Assembly (NCBI GenBank): GCA_030248225.1
Contig: JASANE010010120.1
Location: 1 to 64,000 of the forward strand
Length of the DNA: 64,000 bases
Direction: 5' to 3'
From: Trileptium ribeirensis
Lineage: Eukaryota > Nematoda > Enoplea > Enoplida > Thoracostomopsidae
Part shown: positions 56,884 through 64,000 of the stretch, piece after piece
How positions within the stretch are numbered: position 1 is the stretch's first letter
Layout of the letters: each line of letters begins with the position of its first letter
Notes under the pieces: generated by a model
Databases searched by the model: none
What the model saw: only the letters and a program-made list of their open reading frames with translations
What the model was told of the DNA's origin: nothing
Made by a program: the position numbers and the translations under genes

Positions 56884-57642
56884 ATGGCAGTCGATCCCAA
56901 ATTTCTAGCGTCAGCGTCCGTGACAGCATAAAAATAGCCGATAACTCATGTACAGAAACGGTGAATACTACTTCACTGTCTAATCTGGACCGCTTGATGC
57001 CCGGCAAAACCTCTAGCTTAAATGATCAAACCAATCAAGAAGAAGTCAAAAACGACCAAACAAGCACTAGTGTAGGAAGTGTGGTATCATCTTTAAATGT
57101 GGATATTCCACAGAACTGCCGAAAAATTATAACTGTGACTGGATTAAAAGATCCGAAGCTGAAAGAACTTTTTCGTAACGTAAAGGCTTTTAATCGAAAT
57201 AGTACTAATGAAGCACCTTCGCCAGGCAGTACTTTCGCAACCGATGCGTTGTCTTCATGCGGAAAATTATCTGGACAATACGTTCCATGCTTTCAAGCTG
57301 ATGATGGGTCGTCGCTGACTTCTTACGATCGTTCAAAATGTGGCTTAAATATAAATGAGCAAGTTTCGGATAAAACTTACTCTGAGTTGCCACATATGGC
57401 TGATAGCGACGTTGAGAGCATTGATTCTGGCACAATTGATAGCTCCTTAAATGAGAATATAACTTCAAAACAAAAAAATTTAGCGCCGAAGAGTGACGAG
57501 CTGGACGATGATCTAAACGATGGTGACACATTATGGGATAAATTTCGTCCAAAACCAACTAAATCTTCAGCGTCACATGGAATATGTCGGCATGGTGCCG
57601 TGAGTCCTCCAATAAGTCCACATGATTTAGAATTTAATACAG
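56884..57642 (+). CDS. Host gene exon B: second homologous ~250-codon exon
   Basis: 759 bases between acceptor ATAATTTCAG and donor ACAG|GTTAGC, one open frame, phase 1 at both ends. Conserved with exon A: DIPQNCRKIITVTGLKDPKL with KELFRNVKAFNRNST, DSGTI..SLN, ELDD..NDGDTLWDKFRPKP, and SSASHGI. Overall similarity is concentrated in these blocks, which points to old duplication and selection on the motifs. Evidence that it is translated: the open frame is kept over 250 codons in AT-rich DNA with the same splice phases as its twin. Function unknown. Confidence 0.82.
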
Positions 57643-59755
57643 GTTAGCACTAGACGTTAAATGTTATTAAGAATTTTTAACGATATTTATTCTATGGAAG
57701 CGAAGAACTCGTCGAGTAAAAATCCTTCGCACAAAACAGTACATAGTGATGGTGCTCCACTGACCGTTAAGGGTGAAGATTCTTAGGTGTGTTCTGTATG
57801 ATATGGAAATATATAGTTAATATTTCATATCATGATGCATTAGGCAAAGGTTCGCTACTCAAAGGCACCTAATATATCTAGGGACATGCCGAGGCTAAGT
57901 TTTTTAGTTCTGCGTGTATTCCACCATGATTCAACTTTGATCTTGTTTAACCTGATACATTTGACAGGTTGTGGCAGCTCTAGTCAAAAATTACCGTTGC
58001 TTCTTTCATTATTCTTGTTCGACCTACATTCGAGGATTTGTTAGACATTTTTCTTCATTTTCTACATAGTCAAATACATAGCTTGTGTTCTGAATACTTT
58101 CAACAATTTTAGAATATTGTGTACGTTGGTATTTAGGTTAACAATGGTTAATACTTGAATTAAAAATGAATAATTTGTTGATGTTTTATTTACTGTAGGA
58201 TTTTTCTATTCGCGTCATGTCATTGCATTCTGAGTGTCAGCAAAGAATTCTCACATTTCGAGGAGACTGTTAGTTTGTAGACTTTTTTGTAGTATTCAAT
58301 TTGTAGATTTTTCTTACGACATCCATACCTAAAATTTCCAGGTCCGGTCTTCTCCTGCTGTATATAGTAGTTCAAAGACATCTTGTTTCTGCATTTTAGT
58401 TAGGCTTGAATAATAGTTCCGAGTACATAAACCCATAAAAGCTGTCAGAATAGACTCAGGTGGGGTTAAAAGGGGTTAGTCAAAAAGTTCTCGGCAAGAT
58501 TATGACAAACAGAACAGATATTTCAGCTAAAAATCAGATTTATTTTACAGAGCGCTTAAATTTCCACACAGAATTAAGTGTCTATATTAAGCTTTTCCAA
58601 AAACGCATTTTATTATAATGATTGAATGTATGTAAACCGATAAAACGAAGTGATAAAACTGACAAATTAAAATATTTTTCTGGGCTAACTATACCCCCAC
58701 GCTTAGAAACAAACGCATTTTTTTCGCTAATGGCGCGCATCACAATTCGCGAATAGCAATTGAACAACAGTTAACTGTCGCGAAAACATTTTGCTTTTAT
58801 TTCTGAGCGTGACTGTATAGTTTTGGAAATGCTATTCTTTTTAGTCCTATGTTAGGTACTATTTTGCAATTTGCTTTTAATATTCTTTTCGTAGTTGTAG
58901 AAAAATTGTATTTTATCATTCGAAAGAAATTCGAATGCTTTGGAAGGGAAACCATTGCATTCGTTGTACTCATGTTCGAATTTCCATTCATTGTAACATT
59001 CTGTAAGTCTTCGTATACTATAGTTTGCAGCGATGATTTGCCATCAGGGAATTTGTTTTTATTTAAAAACCAAGTTCACGTTTGAAATTGAGCGCTGTAT
59101 GTACGAAGGGTTCCTACCACAGTTTATCCATTTGATGATGCTTTTGCTATAGGGTTTTTGTCTTTTTGCTAATTGCCGATATGAAGGATTAGGACAATAA
59201 GGTTATGATTGAATGGCAACAATTATAATTATTAATAGTACAATTATTGTTACTCCAAATTATTTGGAGGAACAATAGTAGGGTCCCATGGTTGGATATT
59301 TCGTGCTGAAAAATGGCCGTCACATTACGGATAATACATTGAAGATGTATTATTGTTATTCTTGAACGCTAAAGGAGGCTCAGGAAGCGCAATTTTCAAA
59401 TTTGCAGTACTGACTGAACGCAGATTAGACGAATTTGCTTCTTTTCCTCTCGGTGCGCGAGTAAATAGCTTATACTTATCTATTTCAGCGAACACAATCA
59501 TTGTATGCAGTTATATGTTATAAGTGCTTTATTTTTGACAATACCATTAAATATAACATGGCGATGCAGATGTTTTCGAGCACTAGGGATCTTACTATTG
59601 CTTTGCTAGCCGGTGAGAATTTTCAAATTTTACACCAGTTTAACAATGTTGTCTGAAACCATGTATGAATTGATGCTTTACGAGCACCTATACCGTAGCA
59701 GCTTTTTTAGCACGGTTCTTTTGTTATGACTGTAATGACACTTTTACTTTTCTAG
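57643..59755 (+). other. Intron between exons B and C
   Basis: 2.1 kb, GTTAGC...TTTTCTAG. AT-rich; nothing coding recognised. A sequence near 58795-58818 (TTTATTTCTGAGCGTGACTGTA) resembles one MITE end, but no partner was found. Confidence 0.5.
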
Positions 59756-60049
59756 TGGATATTGACGAACCTTCAGCTTATCGTCGCAAACAAAGACGCG
59801 CGATACGGGAACTGGTAATCCCCCCGGCTTATATGGAAGCGTGGAAGTTTGTCTTTATTGGTTGCCACAGCAAGATTTGTCACGCTGTATTCGTGTTTCG
59901 CAAATCATTCCACCGTCTTATTGCAACCAAACCCGAGTACTGGCGTCGAATCCACATCAAGCGCAGGAATGCAGACAATCAAAGAACTTCTTTCACTCGT
60001 GCTGAATATGAACGTATAACGATTCGGCAACCGTCAGAATTAATTTTAG
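59756..60049 (+). CDS. Host gene exon C: F-box-like segment
   Basis: 294 bases between acceptor TTTTCTAG and donor TTAG|GTAAGT, phase 1 at both ends, so it joins exon B in frame. The translation has a basic start (YRRKQRRAIRELVIPPAY), then WKFVFIGCHSKICHAVFVFR, SFHRLIATKPEYWRRIHIKR. The spacing of hydrophobics, the F-x-x-L and the W-R-R-I-x-I end match the second half of an F-box, where the motif reads VC+.W..L......W..L.L. If right, the protein would be a substrate adaptor of an SCF ubiquitin ligase and the repeated motifs of exons A and B could be docking segments. The call is inference from one motif. Confidence 0.6.
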
Positions 60050-60455
60050 GTAAGTTTCTTTAAATGCATCGCACTAAGACCTTTCTAGATGTTGTTAACT
60101 GCATGTTTCGACGAAAGAAGTACATGCACTATCTTGGTGTATATTATTCAGTCCCGGTTAGAAATAATCGCTGCTCGTTCTACTACATACATTGGCTCCA
60201 TATTCTTCCCTTCTCGCTCGATGTTCGCTCACTGCGGACTCGATTTTCTAAATATAACACCACTTGCGTCCGGATGCTCGAAACATATTAAACACTGCTT
60301 GCTTGCTGATAAATTTTCATTCGGTTGAAAGACGACAGCCATTACTGTCGTGTACTAATACTTTCAGTACGGAAGTTATTTAAATTGTAAACGTTGTTGT
60401 TTGTTGGTCGTTGAATGAATAATCCGTAATCTGTTGACACAATCGTGGCCTTCAG

Positions 60456-60634
60456 AAACCTACCTAAGGCGATGCATTACAACGTCACCTTTAACTAACA
60501 ATAGTTACCCGTTCTACAGCACGCCGGACGGCAGCGATACAACGAATCTAATCATCATCGTTAGTCTTTTTGTGGTGTGCCTGCCCGCGGGGTCAAATAT
60601 GGTCAAAACCTGCTTGTCCACACAGATTATCTAA
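60456..60634 (+). CDS. Host gene probable last exon D
   Basis: Follows a 406-base intron (GTAAGT...TTCAG) in the same phase 1. It encodes TYLRRCITTSPLTNNSYPFY, then PDGSDTTNLIIIVSLFVVCLPAG and ends at TAA 60634, overlapping an AATAAA (60633-60638). More GC-rich than its surroundings. The hydrophobic run could be a membrane segment or a buried strand. The exon is short and weakly supported apart from phase, splice site and poly(A) signal. Confidence 0.45.
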
Positions 60635-60638
60635 TAAA
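60633..60638 (+). terminator. Poly(A) signal AATAAA of the host gene
   Basis: Canonical hexamer overlapping the stop codon of exon D. Supports the end of the transcript if exon D is real. Confidence 0.4.
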
Positions 60639-60826
60639 TTATTTTCTCAAGGTTTGATTCTTTTCGAGTATTAATGTAATGCTGATTTATATTTAAAAGT
60701 TTTTGGTGCTGTTAGAACTATATAATCAATACATGAACGTGGTTCTATTACTATTGAAGTCAATCTTCCTAAATTTGCTCGCAGTAGGAAAGTTTTTGTC
60801 TGTCGTGCTTATGTACATAACTGATC

Positions 60827-61018
60827 GCCAGAAATAAACGCACTCATATCTATCTAAATTTATCAAAGCCTATTGAAATTATATAGATAATTTTAACTTT
60901 GTTGAACTTTAGAAACATTGGAATTTACAGGAACTAATATATGTATTTAATATAAAATAATTGCATGAACGAAAATTCATTCGAATTCGATTGACTTTAT
61001 TTCATCTTTATTTCTGGC
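60827..61018. mobile_element. Possible third MITE related to the 53854 family
   Basis: GCCAGAAATAAA (60827-60838) and TTTATTTCTGGC (61007-61018) are exact inverted repeats about 170 bp apart; the outer bases match less well. The GCCAGAAAT core is the same as in the TIR of the element at 53854. Confidence 0.45.
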
Positions 61019-61360
61019 CTAAGTATATTTTGGAGTTACATGTATAATGACTGGTTCAAGTCCAACTACTGACGCGTTATACCGAAGACTGTAAAAATAG
61101 TACACGCCTTTCTAGCTTGGTGTTCAGCATTTATGGATGATATGTTTGGTAAAGTGATAGACCCAGTGACTTCGTGTCACATGGTCCTGAGACAGGAGTG
61201 GCGCCCACACACCCTCGTGGTGACTGCTAATGAAAGCATTATTTAGTGTTGTTTCAGACTCGACTACTTTACTTACACTATAATCGCACTTATTTCGGCA
61301 ATATTGTCAAGAAAGGTGTAAACCCTGCAAATCTAAGGCTTTAACCGTTATATCTAAAAT

Positions 61361-61911
61361 AACAGCTCTGTGTTATAATAATTGATAGGAAGCTGATTTA
61401 GACACCTTGGTCGTTGAGCACAGACAAGCCCAGATCGCTTTGTTTCCTCTTGCTGTTCGAGCAACTATTTTTGCAGCTGTGTTACGGTGTTTTTAATGCA
61501 ATCAAATTTGCACGGCAAGTGCTCTCTTTCATGTGTAGTTGTACGCAGCGTCGAACATGGATGACGCATGCTGTAAGAATACTGGGTTAAATTCACATAC
61601 CACGTGGTTTCGATTAATTGAGATAAGTTTAACTATATTAACCAATCTAAGCTCAAGAAACTGTTTTTTTGTCTCTTGAATTTTGAGGCTAACAGTTCTC
61701 TGTTATGATTGAGATAGGAAACTGAAGTTGAGACCTTAGATGCTGGGCGCAGACACGCCCAGATCGCTGCGTTTCCTCACGCTGTCTGAATAACTAGTTT
61801 TACAACTCTGTTATACCACGCGGTGTCGAATAATTGTGATAAGTTCAACTGAATTAATCAATGTAAGGTCGAGAAACTGTTATTTGTTTGTCTTTTGAAT
61901 TGTCAAGCTAG
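61361..61911 (+). repeat. Diverged tandem duplication, offset about 330 bp
   Basis: Landmarks occur twice in order: AACAG.TCT.TGTTAT (61361, 61691), CCCAGATCGCT (61430, 61758), CCACG.GGT.TCGA.TAATTG (61598, 61816), AGAAACTGTT (61657, 61873). The second unit lacks about 110 bases. A third, inverted copy is at 63848-64000. Confidence 0.7.
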
Positions 61912-62491
61912 CTACTTTTCTCTGTCTTTTATGGAAAAAGATCTTGGTTTATAGCCAGTCATTTACTTACGGCATTTCATTTCTAATGTAAAACATAATA
62001 TACAAATTTGGTTCACCCCATTCCACTACATCAGTGTCCGTGAATAAGTTATAATGTGGCGCAAAAAGTGCAATTTATTAGTAATCCAGCTGCGAGATGT
62101 TATAAGAAATTGGCAGCGCTTTATTTTAAAACACGCTGGGCTTTTTAATTTAGATGAAAAATTCATGCAATTTTAATTAATAATTACATTTTAGTTATTG
62201 AATCCTTTTGAGTAAATTTTGTAGGTCGTAACGAGTAAATATAGGAACATATTTCAGAAGATATCGATATATACAACGAAGATGGAGTTTACCTCATGAC
62301 GCATTTAAGTCATCTCGTCAGTTTATATTTTATTGAATGCTCATGGGAGTGCACTGCAGTTTTCCAAATGTCGAATTATGTGCCAAAGACGTTAGTTAAG
62401 ATCGGCTTCGTGAACATGAAAGGCTCTGCAGTGAGTTGATGGCTATTATTCGATGTTGTCATTAAAATGTTTTGCGATAATACCTACGGAC

Positions 62492-63828
62492 CAGGGAGTA
62501 ACCGGAATTCCGGTTCCGGCGAAAATCGTGTTGCGGTTTCGGCAAAGGCCAAAAACTATACCGGAACCGGTGTCACGGAAAAAAGTGTCCGGGGGAAAAA
62601 AGTGTCCGCCCGGACACATTTATCCGGAAAATAATGTCCGTCGGACACATTTATCCGGAAAATAGTGTCTGGCCGGGCATATTTTTCCGGAAAAAATTGT
62701 CCGCATCAGAAAAAGTTGTCCGGGTGCAAATTTACGATCCGATAAAATTCTACAGTTTTCATTGCTCAACACCGGTTTTAAGAGGAAAAATCCTTACTGA
62801 ACGACAGGTTTCTATGGATTCACGTTATAAGCCGTAACATTCGGGCCTCGATACGCTGAGCTATATGCCTATGTCTTAAAGTACACAGTTGTTCACGGCA
62901 GACAGATATAGAATTCATCACGTGCTTCTTTCTTTGAATTCACCTCCTCACCAGGAAATTCGCTTAGGATTTCAGGATACATGCATGTATTCTGGTCCCA
63001 GCAGAGTGTCATATAATCTGCACAAAGTCCTCTTCAACGCCTCCACTTTGCTAGGATTGCAACCGCTGGCGACCCACTTATCAACAGGATATGCTCCCGA
63101 TTTCAGGAAATTAAGCACGTCCACCAATTCCATAATAATAGACTGAAAATTAACCACAATTACATAGTCACTAAACTCTCGTGCAATACAAGGGCACTTG
63201 TTCCGCAATAAGTATTTCAATAAATTTTTGGACAGATACGGAGCGATGAAAATCATCGAAATCACCCGGACAACTTTTTCTGATGCGGACAATTTTTTCC
63301 GAAAAAATATGCCCGGCCGGACACTATTTTCCGGATAAATGTGTCCGACGGACATTATTTTCCGGATAAATGTGTCCGGGCGGACACTTTTTTCCCCGGA
63401 CACTTTTTTCCGTGACACCGGAATTCCAGTTTAAAAATTTTGTTTGAAATTTTCTACATTTTTTGCTTCATCTGTGAAAAACTCTTGCTAAACATAAATA
63501 TATGTTATACAATGATCAAGCTCTAATACAACCAAGCAAAAGAAAAGATTAACTAAGCAATTTTCCGTGTGAAACTTAAGTAGGGCACATAATTTCAGTA
63601 GGAATTTTTCATAATAACCTGTAGGAGTTGGTTAACAAATCAAAGCCAGGTCGATGCTTGTAGCAGCTATTTTACACATTCATAACAATGCTTGGCTAAC
63701 ATAAATTGCGTCAAGCACCAGCCAGTGCGCTTTCTAAACTTGGTAAATCAGTCTGCATTGAAGTATGCGAGCAGCATCGCAGTTTGTCTCATTTATAGCA
63801 TTCTGATTAGAACGTATCATCGTTATCG
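62492..63828 (-). mobile_element. hAT-type non-autonomous element, copy 3 (interrupted and truncated)
   Basis: Starts CAGGGAGTAACCGGAATTCC at 62492 (flank CTACGGAC) and has the same orientation as copy 2. After 79 bases it is interrupted by the nested element 62571-63417, then continues with blocks shared with copies 1 and 2 (e.g. CAGGTCGATGCTTGTAGCAGC, CATTCTGATTAGAA) until ~63828, where similarity ends abruptly at a C18 run. The second terminus is missing. Confidence 0.85.
62571..63417. mobile_element. Nested palindromic DNA element with ~160-bp inverted arms
   Basis: 847 bp from TGTCACGGAAAAAAGTGTCC to its complement GGACACTTTTTTCCGTGACA. The arms (about 62571-62730 and 63258-63417) are nearly perfect inverted repeats and are themselves built of short units (GTGTCCG..CGGACACATTTATCCGGAAAATA). 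CCGG flanks both sides (62567-62570 and 63418-63421), and the uninterrupted sequence in copy 2 has a single CCGG, so the target duplication is CCGG. The core of ~530 bp has no transposase ORF. Superfamily not assigned. Confidence 0.85.
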
Positions 63829-63846
63829 CCCCCCCCCCCCCCCCCC
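63829..63846 (+). repeat. C18 homopolymer at a rearrangement junction
   Basis: Eighteen C in a row exactly where hAT copy 3 stops and the inverted copy of 61.6 kb begins. Its exact length is uncertain, as for all long homopolymers. Confidence 0.8.
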
Positions 63847-63847
63847 T

Positions 63848-64000
63848 CTAACTTCAGTTTTCCTATCTCAATCATAACAGAGAACTGTTAGGGTCCAACA
63901 AAATTCAAAAAAGACAAAAAAAAACAGTTTCTTGAGCTTTCATTGGTTAATATAGTTCCAACCCCTGGTCAATTAATCGAAACCACGTGGTATGTAAATT
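63848..64000 (-). repeat. Inverted copy of 61595-61726
   Basis: Reverse complement reads AAACCACGTGGTTTCGATTAAT-like, then the TTAACCAAT, CTCAAGAAACTGTTT, AACAGTTCTCTGTTATGATTG and AGATAGGAAA blocks of 61595-61726, at roughly 90% identity by eye. It faces the direct units across hAT copy 3. It may continue beyond the window. Confidence 0.75.

Noticed and set aside
58780..58820. TTTATTTCTGAGCGTGACTGTA as another MITE end
   Set aside because: No matching inverted partner within 500 bases upstream.
61055..61085. GGTTCAAGTCC resembling a tRNA B box
   Set aside because: No A box or cloverleaf can be formed with the surrounding sequence.
1..64000. CRISPR arrays, operons, ribosome-binding sites, rRNA genes
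   Set aside because: The window is eukaryotic in character; none of these was seen.

Overview
The window comes from an animal, probably an invertebrate. The evidence is GT-AG introns with TTTCAG-type acceptors, AATAAA signals, a CR1/L2-like LINE, hAT- and Tc1/mariner-type non-autonomous DNA elements, and two very long Ty3/gypsy-like LTR retrotransposons. I cannot name the species. DEDDy-exonuclease ORF3s in LTR elements are known from bdelloid rotifers, but the long introns and sparse genes here do not look like a compact bdelloid genome.

Layout. (1) 1-20267: a giant LTR retrotransposon on the minus strand ('element 1'), with 2.36 kb or longer LTRs that are almost identical (about five substitutions seen by eye). 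In its own orientation it carries 5' LTR (17905-20267), Gag pieces (15509 to 12987), aspartic protease, RT-RNase H-DD35E integrase (12437 to 9300), an integrase tail ending in a PHD finger (to 8934), a DEDDy 3'-5' exonuclease ORF (8344 to 6509), a Cys/His-rich and coiled-coil reading frame (6696 to 3721, three in-frame stops), polypurine tract and 3' LTR. (2) 20268-37014: an older, decayed relative on the plus strand ('element 2'), with diverged LTRs, Gag, protease, an RT-RNase H remnant whose palm is deleted, integrase, a PHD-finger tail and about 5 kb of further charged, coiled-coil-like coding sequence. A 1156-bp hAT-type element with a perfect 8-bp target duplication sits inside its PHD codons. 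(3) 37015-49936: mostly gene-poor DNA with a 357-bp tandem repeat (x2.9), a broken CR1/L2-like LINE, one short ORF with splice acceptor and poly(A) signal, and AT-rich sequence. (4) 49937-51108: a second hAT-type copy. (5) 52902-60638: exons of a host gene of unknown identity. It has two homologous ~250-codon exons (a tandem exon duplication), an exon resembling the second half of an F-box, and a probable last exon, all joined in phase 1; mariner-type MITEs lie in its intron and just downstream. (6) 61361-64000: a diverged 330-bp tandem duplication, a third hAT-type copy split by a nested 847-bp palindromic element (CCGG target duplication), a C18 run, and an inverted copy of the duplication.

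The most striking system is the retrotransposon architecture shared by the two LTR elements: long LTRs, an integrase carrying a histone-reader-type PHD finger, and very large post-pol coding regions. In element 1 this region starts with a complete-looking DEDDy exonuclease. A likely division of labour is PHD-guided choice of integration sites, and RNA or DNA 3'-end trimming by the exonuclease; both roles are inference.
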